NCBI GenBank assembly: GCA_034675505.1 | Contig: JAUCDD010000027.1 | Location: 62,001-126,000, forward strand | Length of the DNA stretch: 64,000 bases | Direction: 5' to 3' | DNA from: Melaminivora sp034675505 | GTDB lineage: Bacteria; Pseudomonadota; Gammaproteobacteria; Burkholderiales; Burkholderiaceae_C | Shown here: positions 1 through 7,077 of the stretch, piece by piece | How the letters are laid out: each line of letters begins with the position of its first letter | How positions within the stretch are numbered: the first letter of the stretch is position 1 | The notes under the pieces: model-generated | Seen by the model: only the letters and a program-made list of their open reading frames with translations | What the model was told of the DNA's origin: nothing | The model's database searches: none | Made by a program: the position numbers and the translations under genes

Positions 1-480
1 GATGCCCTTGTTGTTGGACAGCTCGCCGCCCACGCGCACCGTGGTGCAGACCTGCTCGCCGCGCACCGCGTTCACGGTGAGCTCGATCAGGCCGTCGTTG
101 AGCAGCAGCACGTCGCCCGGCTTCACGTCGCGCGGCAGCTCCTTGTAGTCCAGGCCCACGCCGGAGTCGTCGCCGGGCTCGGTGCGCTCGGCGTCCAGCA
201 CGAAGGGCTGGCCCGGCTGCAGCTGCACGCGGCCGCCCGCGAAGCGGCCGACGCGGATCTTGGGGCCCTGCAGGTCGGCCATGATGGCCACCTCGCGGCC
301 GGCGCGCTGCGCTGCCTCGCGCACCGTGGCCGCGCGCTGCACGTGGTCTTCGGCCTTGCCGTGGCTGAAGTTCAGGCGCACCACGTTCACGCCTGCGGCA
401 ATCATTTGTTCGAGCAGCTGTGGATCGCTGGAGGCGGGCCCGAGGGTGGCGACGATCTTGGTGGCGCGGCGGATTCGCAT
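1..480 (-). CDS. pyk: Pyruvate kinase, N-terminal part (partial)
   Basis: This is the 5' end of a gene that runs off the left edge. Pyruvate kinase makes pyruvate and ATP from phosphoenolpyruvate and ADP in the last step of glycolysis. The product begins MRIRRATKIVATLGPASS and continues with NVVRLNFSHG, the N-terminal substrate and metal-binding strand of the family, then MADLQGPKIRVGRF. The visible 160 residues cover the first half of the TIM barrel and most of the B domain (about residues 70-160). The ATG follows an AGGAGA ribosome-binding site in the reverse complement of 481-500. The catalytic lysine and allosteric regions lie outside the window. Confidence 0.96.
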   Translation of the reverse strand, partial: MRIRRATKIVATLGPASSDPQLLEQMIAAGVNVVRLNFSHGKAEDHVQRAATVREAAQRAGREVAIMADLQGPKIRVGRFAGGRVQLQPGQPFVLDAERTEPGDDSGVGLDYKELPRDVKPGDVLLLNDGLIELTVNAVRGEQVCTTVRVGGELSNNKGI

Positions 481-595
481 GGCGGCTGTGTCTCCTGGTT
501 GTAATCGAGTTTCTATTTTTGCATGAAATCGGTTACATGGACGTGCCGGCTGTCCGCGCCGCGCCCGGCCGGCGCCTCAGAGCATGGACAGGCTC

Positions 596-1114
596 TCAGG
601 CCCGGCGCTGCGCGGCCAGCGCCCGCTTGTTGCGCGGCCGCGGTACGGGATTGGCGGCCGGGGTGGCGTTGATGGCCGCCAGCGCCAGATCCAGGGTGAG
701 GCTGTGCGCGGCGGGCTCGCGCCCCTCGGCGGCGTAGGCGCAGTAGCAGCCGTTGTCGGCCTGCACCAGGCGCTGCGCGGCATGCAGCACGATGCGCGCC
801 GGCCGGTGCGCGCTGCCGGCGAACGGCTGCACGCGCAGGCGCGCCGCGCCGCTCAGGGCCAGACCCATGGGCCCGCGCCGGCCCAGGATGTCGGTGCGGA
901 TGGGGTGCCAGCTGCGGCCTGCGTCCAGCGAGTATTGCCAGGCGCCGGCCTGCGGGTCCAGGTGCTCGACGATCACGCCCAGCTGTGCCGCCTGGCCCGG
1001 CGCGTGCGCGGCCAGCAGCTCGGCCACGGCGCGCCCGGCAAGGCCCGCGCCGGGGCAGGGGGTGCTGGCGGGCGGGCGGGCGGCGGCGAGGCGCGGGACG
1101 GTGGCAGAAGGCAT
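596..1114 (-). CDS. Hypothetical protein, 172 aa
   Basis: I do not recognise this family. The ATG at 1114 gives a 172-residue product with an Ala/Pro-rich first 30 residues, then an acidic-aromatic core around residues 45-75 (VIVEHLDPQAGAWQYSLDAG, then RSWHPIRTDI). That core resembles the 'WQYSTDGG.TW' strand pattern of bacterial Ig-like or adhesin repeat domains, but only one unit is present. A basic tail follows (PRPRNKRALAAQRRA). It ends 115 bp from the pyk start on the same strand and could be upstream in the same transcript. There is no clear Shine-Dalgarno sequence. A longer overlapping reading frame to 1181 lies in another frame and has typical GC-rich shadow composition. Coding status is moderately supported by the coherent hydrophobic/polar pattern of the core. 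Confidence 0.55.
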   Translation of the reverse strand: MPSATVPRLAAARPPASTPCPGAGLAGRAVAELLAAHAPGQAAQLGVIVEHLDPQAGAWQYSLDAGRSWHPIRTDILGRRGPMGLALSGAARLRVQPFAGSAHRPARIVLHAAQRLVQADNGCYCAYAAEGREPAAHSLTLDLALAAINATPAANPVPRPRNKRALAAQRRA

Positions 1115-1235
1115 GGCGGTGTGGGTGCGGGTGGATGGAGCGATGGCAAAAGTCTAAAAAGCCCGGCCGGCCCGCGTCCATCGCACAAATGGACTAGCCG
1201 CCCACGCCCGTGCGCTGGGCAATACTTGCGCCCCC

Positions 1236-1880
1236 ATGCCTGCCCACCTGCTGCTGGTCGACGACCACACCCTGTTTCGCACCGGCCTGCGCCTGATCGT
1301 GCAGGCCCACCCCGGCGTGGCCGCCATTGCCGAGGCCGGCACGGTGGCCGAAGCCTGCGCGCTGGCCGGCGCGCCCGTGCAGCTGGTGCTGCTGGACATC
1401 CAGATGCCGGGCATGAACGGCCTGGACGGCCTGCGCCCGCTGCGCCTGGCGCACCCCGGCGCCCGCGTGGTGCTGGTGTCGGCCAGCGTGGCGCCGGATG
1501 CGGTGCGCGAAGCCCGGGCGCGCGGCGCCGACGGCTTCCTGCCCAAGTCCGCCAGCGGCGCCGACATCCTTGCCGCCATCGACCTGGCCCTGGCCGGGCA
1601 GCCCTGCTTTCCCCCGGGCGACGCAGGCGCCGCGCCGCCGCTGGCGCCCGGCCAGGGCGCGCCGGTGCTGACCGCGCGCCAGGGCGAGGTGCTGCGCCTG
1701 CTGTGTACCGGGCGCCCCAACAAGGTCATCGCGCGCGACCTGGGGCTGAGCGAGAACACCGTGCGCGTCCACGTCGCGGCCATCTTCGCGCAGCTGGGCG
1801 TGAACAGCCGCAGCACCGCGCTGCTGGCCGCGCAGCGCCTGGGGCTGGTGGACTGGCCGCCCGCCGATGGCCGCTTCTGA
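1236..1880 (+). CDS. NarL/FixJ-family response regulator
   Basis: A two-component response regulator of 214 residues. The receiver domain (about 1-120) starts HLLLVDDH, has the phospho-acceptor Asp54 in LLDIQMPG and the conserved lysine in GFLPKSAS. A LuxR-type helix-turn-helix follows at about 148-205 (LTARQGEVLRLL ... NKVIARDLGLSENTVRVHV). Its 3' end overlaps the start of the adjacent hybrid kinase gene by 14 bp, so the two are translationally linked and very likely partners. The signal and target genes are not evident from this region. Confidence 0.92.
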   Translation: MPAHLLLVDDHTLFRTGLRLIVQAHPGVAAIAEAGTVAEACALAGAPVQLVLLDIQMPGMNGLDGLRPLRLAHPGARVVLVSASVAPDAVREARARGADGFLPKSASGADILAAIDLALAGQPCFPPGDAGAAPPLAPGQGAPVLTARQGEVLRLLCTGRPNKVIARDLGLSENTVRVHVAAIFAQLGVNSRSTALLAAQRLGLVDWPPADGRF

Positions 1881-3726
1881 AGCCCTGCCCGGCGCTGCCG
1901 CGGCGCTGGGCCGGCGCTGGTGGACGGCCGCGCGCGAACTGCTGCGCTGGCAGCGCGACGCGGTGCTGGCCGAGCAGGTGCTGCTGCTGCGCCACGCCTT
2001 CGCGCGCACGCTGGTGGCCTCGGTGGCCTCGGCGCTGGGGGTCGTCTGGCTGATGGCCCGCGTGGTGCCGCTGGCCACCATGCTGGGCTGGCTGGCCTCG
2101 CACCTGGCCGTGGTGGCGGCGGTCTACCTGGGCCTGCGGCGGCTGCCGCGCGCAGCGGCCAGCGCGCGCGCCGATGCGCGCCGGCTGCTTGCCTGCATGG
2201 TGGCCATGGGCCTGACCTGGGGCTCGCTGGGCGCCGTGGCGCTGTGGCAGGGCAGCGGGCACGACGCGGTGATCTATGCCATCGGCGTGCTCAGCACGGT
2301 CTCGGCCGGGGCGCTGGGGCTGGGCGCGCCGCTGCTGCCCGCCTACCTGTTCTACCTGAGCTGCACGGTGGGCAGCGTGGCGCTGGCGCTGGCGCTGGTG
2401 GGCGGGCCCATCGCCCTGCCCGGGTGCGCGCTGCTGGGGGTGTACTACGTGCTGACGGCGCTGCATGCGCGCAACCTGGCGCAGGCGGCGCTGGCCAGCA
2501 TCGAGCTGAAATTCGAGAACCAGCGCCTGCTGGAACAGCTGTGCGAGCAGACCGAGCGCGCCGTGCAGGCGCTGGGGGTGGCGCAGCAGGCCAACCAGGA
2601 CAAGTCGCGCTTCCTGGCGGCGGCCAGCCACGACCTGCGCCAGCCGCTGCATGCGCTGGGCCTGTTCCTGGACACGCTGGCGCGCGGCCGCCTGGATGCG
2701 CAGCAGGCCGGCGTGCTGGGCCATGCGCGCACCGCGCAGGCCGCTGGCGCGGAGATGCTGACCACGCTGCTCGACTACTCGCGCCTGGAAGCCGGCGTGG
2801 TGCGCGCGCGCGCCGCGCCGTTCGCGGTGCAGGGGCTGCTGTCGGCGCTGGAGCGCGAATTCGGCCCCCAGGCGGACGCCGCGGCGCTGGTCTATCGCAC
2901 GCGCGAGACCACGGCGGCCGCGCACGCCGACCGCGCGCTGGCCGACCTGGTGATGCGCAACTTCATCTCCAACGCGCTGCGCTACACCCGCGCCGGCGGC
3001 CTGCTGATCGCCTGCCGCCAGCGCGGCGGCCGGCTGGCGCTGGAGGTCTGGGACACGGGCTGCGGCATCGCGCCCGAGCACCTGCAGGAAGTGTTCAAGG
3101 AGTTCCACCAGCTGGGCAACCCCGAGCGCGACCGCCGCCACGGACTGGGCCTGGGCCTGGCGATCGCGCAGCGCCTGGCGCAGGCCATGGGCGCGCAGGT
3201 GCAGGTGCGCTCGCGCCCCGGGCGGGGCTCGGTCTTTCGGCTGTGGCTGGTGCCGTGGCGGGGAGCGCTGCTGGACGGCCCCGCCGAGGCTCAGGCCGAA
3301 GCCGCAGCCCCCGGGGACGCACGCCTGGAAGGGCTGCAGGTGCTGGTGATCGACGACGACGCGGCGGTGCGCGCCGGCATGCAGGCGCTGCTGCACAGCT
3401 GGCAGTGCGCCTGCGTGTGCGCCGAGTCCACCGCCCAGGCGCTGGCGGCGCTGGCGCAGATGCCGCAGCCCGATGTCATCGTGACCGACTTCCGGCTGCG
3501 CCAGGGCGCGACCGGGCGCCAGGCGCTGGATGCGCTGCGCCGGCAGCTGGCGCGGCGCGTGCCCGCCATCATCATGACCGGCGACACCTCGCCGCAGCGC
3601 CTGCGCGACGCCCAGTCCACCGACGCGCTGCTGCTGCACAAGCCGGTGTCGGCAGCGCAGCTGCGCGCGGCGCTGCAGCAGGTGCGCGACAGCCGCAGCG
3701 GCGCCCTTGAGCTACAAAATCAATAG
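1867..3726 (+). CDS. Hybrid sensor histidine kinase with C-terminal receiver
   Basis: A 619-residue membrane kinase. Residues about 35-210 contain several hydrophobic segments with no recognisable periplasmic sensor domain. A short coiled linker leads to the HisKA box (FLAAASHDLRQPLHALG, His near residue 255), the HATPase domain (N-box NFISNALRY, G1 WDTGCGIAP, G2 GLGLGLAI) and a receiver from about 490 (VLVIDDDAAV, phospho-Asp near 541 in VTDFRLRQG, Lys in LLHKPVS). The architecture suggests a His-Asp arrangement with the upstream LuxR-type regulator as output. The last residues ELQNQ and the TAG stop are encoded by a copy of the dispersed repeat, so the original C-terminus may have differed slightly. 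Confidence 0.92.
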   Translation: MAASEALPGAAAALGRRWWTAARELLRWQRDAVLAEQVLLLRHAFARTLVASVASALGVVWLMARVVPLATMLGWLASHLAVVAAVYLGLRRLPRAAASARADARRLLACMVAMGLTWGSLGAVALWQGSGHDAVIYAIGVLSTVSAGALGLGAPLLPAYLFYLSCTVGSVALALALVGGPIALPGCALLGVYYVLTALHARNLAQAALASIELKFENQRLLEQLCEQTERAVQALGVAQQANQDKSRFLAAASHDLRQPLHALGLFLDTLARGRLDAQQAGVLGHARTAQAAGAEMLTTLLDYSRLEAGVVRARAAPFAVQGLLSALEREFGPQADAAALVYRTRETTAAAHADRALADLVMRNFISNALRYTRAGGLLIACRQRGGRLALEVWDTGCGIAPEHLQEVFKEFHQLGNPERDRRHGLGLGLAIAQRLAQAMGAQVQVRSRPGRGSVFRLWLVPWRGALLDGPAEAQAEAAAPGDARLEGLQVLVIDDDAAVRAGMQALLHSWQCACVCAESTAQALAALAQMPQPDVIVTDFRLRQGATGRQALDALRRQLARRVPAIIMTGDTSPQRLRDAQSTDALLLHKPVSAAQLRAALQQVRDSRSGALELQNQ

Positions 3727-3780
3727 CTAAAGGCCGGCTGCTGGCGCCGGCATGGGGGCGAAAAGACCTTGAACAGGCTC
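3708..3780 (+). repeat. Dispersed repeat A, copy 1
   Basis: This segment carries the family hallmarks: an AT-rich palindromic start (CTACAAAATCAATAGCT), then CTGCTGGCGCCGGCATGGGGGCG, then an AAAAGACCTTGAA tail. It begins inside the last codons of the hybrid kinase and fills the convergent gap to pepP. Confidence 0.75.
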
Positions 3781-3798
3781 TAAAACCCGCCCCGGGGC

Positions 3799-5184
3799 TC
3801 AGAGATCGCGCATCAGCGCCTCGATCTCGTCCGGCGCCACCGGCACGCCGCGCGTGATCAGCTCGCAGCCGCCGCCCTGCACGATGGCGTCGTCCTCGAT
3901 GCGGATGCCGATGTGGTGGAAGGCCTCGGGCACGCCCGGCGCCGGGCGCACGTACAGGCCCGGCTCCAGGGTCAGCACCATGCCGGCGCGCAGGATGCGG
4001 CTGGGCCGGTTGGTGATGGTCTCGCCCGACAGCGGGTCGCGCCGCTGGCTCGCCTGGCCGACCTCGGACGGCTCCACGTAGCTGCCGCAGTCGTGCACGT
4101 CCATGCCCAGCCAGTGGCCGGTGCGGTGCATGTAGAACTGGAAGTAGGCGCGGCTGTCGATCACGTCCTGGGCGGTGCCGACCTTGTTCCTGTCCAGCAG
4201 CTGCAGGTCCAGCATCCCCTGCGCCAGCACCGCCACGGTGGCGTCGTGCGGGTCGTTGAAGCGGGCGCCGGCGCGCGTGGCGGCGATGGCCGCCTGCTGG
4301 CTGGCCAGCACCAGCTCGTACAGCGCGCGCTGCGGGCCGGTGAAGCGGCCGTCGGCCGGGAAGGTGCGCGTGATGTCGCTGGCGTAGCCGTCCAGCTCGC
4401 AGCCGGCGTCGATCAGCACCAGCTCGCCGGCGCGCACCGGCGCGGCATCGGCGCGGTAGTGCAGCACGCAGGCGTTGGCCCCGGCGGCGACGATGGAGCC
4501 ATAGGCCGGGAACTGCGAGCCTTCCTCGCGAAACGCCGCCAGCAGCTCGGCGTCCAGGTGGTACTCGCGCACGTCCTGGCCGGCGCGCAGCATGCGGCTG
4601 CTCCTTTGCATGGCGCGGATGTGGGCGCGTGCGCTGATGCCCGCTGCGCGGCGCATCAGGTCCTGCTCGTGCGCGTCCTTGATGAGGCGCATCTCGTCCA
4701 GCAGCAGGCAGGCATCGGCCTGCTCGGCCGGGCACAGCACGCCGTAGCGCGCGCGCGCACGCACGGCGCCCAGCCAGCCTTCCACGCGCGCCGCCAGGCC
4801 CTCGTGCGTGGCGAACGGAAACCACACGCGCTGGCGGTTCTCCAGCAGGCGCGGCAGCTCGGACTCCAGCTGCGTCGCCGCCAGCGCGGCCTGCACGCCC
4901 AGCGCGGCCACGGCCGCCTCCGGTCCCAGGCGGTAGCCGTCCCAGATCTCGCGCTCCAGGTCCTTGGGCAGGCAAAACAGCGTGGCGTGGCCCTCGCTGG
5001 TCAGCACCAGGCAGGCTCCGGGCTCGGCAAAGCCCGTCAGGTAATAGAAATAGCTGTCGTGCCGGTAGGGGAAGTCGCTGTCGCGGTTGCGCTGGCGCTC
5101 GGGGGCGGTGGGGATGATGGCAATGCCGCCCGCGCCCAGTTGGGCGGCCAGGCGGGCACGGCGCTGTGCGTAGATCGAGGTCAT
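3799..5184 (-). CDS. pepP: Xaa-Pro aminopeptidase (aminopeptidase P, M24B)
   Basis: This cytoplasmic metallo-aminopeptidase removes N-terminal residues that precede proline. The N-terminal AMP_N domain (IYAQRRARLAAQLG ... FPYRHDSYFYYLTGFAEPGA) is followed by the pita-bread M24 fold. Metal-ligand motifs are visible: VLIDAGCELDGYASDITRTF (two Asp), HRTGHWLGMDVHD (His), LTLEPGLY (Glu) and IRIEDD (Glu). The length of 461 residues is normal for PepP. I chose the ATG at 5184; a TTG at 5193 would add three residues. In related betaproteobacteria pepP sits in the cell-wall recycling amgK-murU neighbourhood, and murU is indeed two genes away here. Confidence 0.95.
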   Translation of the reverse strand: MTSIYAQRRARLAAQLGAGGIAIIPTAPERQRNRDSDFPYRHDSYFYYLTGFAEPGACLVLTSEGHATLFCLPKDLEREIWDGYRLGPEAAVAALGVQAALAATQLESELPRLLENRQRVWFPFATHEGLAARVEGWLGAVRARARYGVLCPAEQADACLLLDEMRLIKDAHEQDLMRRAAGISARAHIRAMQRSSRMLRAGQDVREYHLDAELLAAFREEGSQFPAYGSIVAAGANACVLHYRADAAPVRAGELVLIDAGCELDGYASDITRTFPADGRFTGPQRALYELVLASQQAAIAATRAGARFNDPHDATVAVLAQGMLDLQLLDRNKVGTAQDVIDSRAYFQFYMHRTGHWLGMDVHDCGSYVEPSEVGQASQRRDPLSGETITNRPSRILRAGMVLTLEPGLYVRPAPGVPEAFHHIGIRIEDDAIVQGGGCELITRGVPVAPDEIEALMRDL

Positions 5185-5215
5185 GGGGCGCAATGCTACT
5201 GCGCGCCCAGGCCGC

Positions 5216-5962
5216 CTACGGCGCCGATGCCAGCAGGCTGGCGCCGGCAGCCAGCAGCAGCGTGCAGACCAGCCAGCGCACCAGCGCCGCCGGCAGCTGC
5301 AGCGGGTGGCGCGCCTGCCACCAGGTCACGGCGCTGACCACGGGCAGCGCCAGTGCGCTGGCCGCCAGCGCATGCCAGGGCAGGGCGCCGGCGGCGGCCA
5401 CCGCCGCCAGGCGCACCAGCGCCAGCACCGTGAACAGCGCCACCAGGCACTGGCGCACCACCGTGGGCGGCAGCGGCTGGCGGTACAGGTGGTAGACGAT
5501 GGGGGGCCCGGCCGTGGAAAACAGCCCGCCCAGCACGCCCGAGACCAGCCCCACGGCCCACAGCACGCCCGGCGGCGACGGCGTGGCGCGCGGCGCCCGC
5601 CGCGCCAGCAGCAGCACGGCGCAGGCGATGATGGACACGCCCAGCAGCACGCGCAGGCCGTGCAGCGTGTTGCCGCTGAGCCAGGCCAGCAGCGCCAGGC
5701 CGATGCCCACGCCGGCCACGCCGCTGGCCAGCATGGGCTTGAGCAGGTCGCGGCGCGGCTCGAAGCCGTGGCTGCGCAGGTAGAGAAAGCCGTTGACCGC
5801 CGACAGCACGCTGGCGATGTTGGCCGCGTCCTGGATCGGCATCAGCTGCAGCGCGCCGGCGGCGCCGACGAAGATCAGGGCGAAGGCAAAGCCCGTCAGG
5901 TTCTGGCACAGCGAGGCCACTGCCGCCAGCAGCGCCATCTGCGCATAGTCCACCGCACCCAA
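5216..5962 (-). CDS. TauE/SafE-family sulfite/anion permease
   Basis: A 248-residue integral membrane protein with about seven to eight hydrophobic helices, for example MALLAAVASLCQNLTGFAFA and VLWAVGLVSGVLGGLFSTAG. The second internal repeat contains the GLVSGVLGGLFSTAGPP motif typical of the TauE/SafE (DUF81) family, whose members export sulfite, sulfoacetate or other organic anions. The substrate cannot be read from sequence. A TTG start at 5962 is seven bases from a GAGGGGA ribosome-binding site; a GTG at 5953 is the alternative. The gene lies between pepP and murU on the same strand. Confidence 0.85.
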   Translation of the reverse strand: MGAVDYAQMALLAAVASLCQNLTGFAFALIFVGAAGALQLMPIQDAANIASVLSAVNGFLYLRSHGFEPRRDLLKPMLASGVAGVGIGLALLAWLSGNTLHGLRVLLGVSIIACAVLLLARRAPRATPSPPGVLWAVGLVSGVLGGLFSTAGPPIVYHLYRQPLPPTVVRQCLVALFTVLALVRLAAVAAAGALPWHALAASALALPVVSAVTWWQARHPLQLPAALVRWLVCTLLLAAGASLLASAP

Positions 5963-6086
5963 TCGCTGCTCCCCTCATCGCCGCCGCCTGTGCGGCGTGC
6001 GCCCCAAAGCCCGGCAGTCTGCCAGCCTGGCGCCATCCGTGCCTGCGCGCGCCGCAGTGCCGCAGCGCGGCAGCCAGTCTTTGCCC

Positions 6087-6923
6087 TCAGCCGCCTTCTC
6101 GCGCGTTGAGCTGCGCCAGGCGCTCGGGCGTGCCCACGTCCACCCACAGGCCCTGGTACAGCGCGCCGCTCACCCGGCCGGCGTCCATGGCCCGGCGCAG
6201 GAGGGGCGCCAGCGGCGCTGCAACGCCCTGCGGGTTGCCGGGCGCGATGTCGCACCAGGGCGGCGCGAACAGCGCGGCGCGCAGCAGGGCGATGGTGCTG
6301 TAGGTGTGGCGCGGCGCGCTGCTGCCCTGCGCCAGGTTCAGCACGCGGCCGTCCGGCGCCAGGCCGAAGTCGCCGCGCGGGTTGTGCCCGGGGTTCGGCA
6401 CCAGCCACAGGTGCGCCAGCGCGTCGCTGGCGGCAAAGCGCTGCGCCGCTGCGGCGTCGAAACGGAAGTCCGGCACGAACACGTCGCCTGCGGCCAGCCA
6501 GAAGATGGGCGCGTCCAGCAGCGGCAGGGCGCGGGCGATGCCGCCCGCGGTTTCCAGCGCATGGCCGAAATCGTCGCCTTCGCTGGAGTATGAAATTGAT
6601 AGCTGCAGGCCGCCGCCTGGCGCCGGCTGGAAGGGCATCGGGCTCGAATCAGGCTCCTGGCCCGCCCTCCCCGGGGGCCGGGGGAGCGGGACGGCCGTGC
6701 CCAGCCGGCTGCGGATCTGCCCGCCCAGCCAGGCGGTGTTGACCACCGCCCGCCCCACCCCCGCGCGCGCCAGCGCCTGCAGGTGCCATTGCAATAGCGC
6801 CTGCCCGCGCACCTCCAGAAGCGGCTTGGGCGTGTGGTCGGTGAGCGGGCGCATGCGCTCGCCCCGGCCGGCGGCCAGCAGCAGGGCGGGGGGCTGGGGG
6901 GAAGGCCGCGGCCAGCGCGGCAT
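6087..6923 (-). CDS. murU: N-acetylmuramate-1-phosphate uridylyltransferase (MurU) with an in-frame repeat insertion
   Basis: This nucleotidyltransferase converts MurNAc-1-phosphate to UDP-MurNAc in the cell-wall recycling bypass. The N-terminus has the sugar-nucleotidyltransferase signature ALLLAAGRGERMRPLTDHTPKPLLEV, given here as adjoining pieces LLLAAGRGERMRPLT and PKPLLEV. Later it has HALETAGGIARALP, AAGDVFVPDF and LWVDVGTPERL. Between the GGQIRSRLGT strand and LSISYSSEG there are about 30 Pro/Gly-rich residues (around positions 76-106) that families of this type normally lack. They are encoded by a copy of dispersed repeat A read on the opposite strand. The reading frame is kept. ATG 6923 was chosen because LLLAAG then sits near residue 15, the usual spacing. 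A mannose-1-phosphate guanylyltransferase is the alternative call. Confidence 0.85.
   Translation of the reverse strand: MPRWPRPSPQPPALLLAAGRGERMRPLTDHTPKPLLEVRGQALLQWHLQALARAGVGRAVVNTAWLGGQIRSRLGTAVPLPRPPGRAGQEPDSSPMPFQPAPGGGLQLSISYSSEGDDFGHALETAGGIARALPLLDAPIFWLAAGDVFVPDFRFDAAAAQRFAASDALAHLWLVPNPGHNPRGDFGLAPDGRVLNLAQGSSAPRHTYSTIALLRAALFAPPWCDIAPGNPQGVAAPLAPLLRRAMDAGRVSGALYQGLWVDVGTPERLAQLNAREGG
6583..6665 (+). repeat. Dispersed repeat A, copy 2, inside murU
   Basis: The segment shows ATGAAATTGATAGCTGCAGG, then CCGCCTGGCGCCGGCTGG and a GGGCTCGAATCAGG tail. It matches the other copies in order and spacing. It lies wholly inside the murU coding sequence, on the opposite strand, in a surface-loop position. 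Confidence 0.75.
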
Positions 6924-7077
6924 GGTCGGTGGGCAGGGGCATGGACGCGCACTGTAGGCCATGGCTGCCGGCCCAAGCCGCATGGCCTGCGCGACCCCGC
7001 TCCGGGGGCTGCCTTGCGCCTGCGCCGTAAAATCGCGGGTTTGCACCAACTCAAGCGCCCGCCCGGGGCCCGCCCAC

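Noticed and set aside
481..595. HexR-type operator (TGTAA...TTACA) in the pyk leader
   Set aside because: TGTAATCG and GGTTACA are present but too far apart and not symmetrical enough for the consensus.
584..2053. A 489-codon frame spanning the hypothetical gene and the LuxR-type regulator
   Set aside because: It overlaps a clear response regulator in another frame and consists of Arg/Ala/Gly/Pro without motifs.
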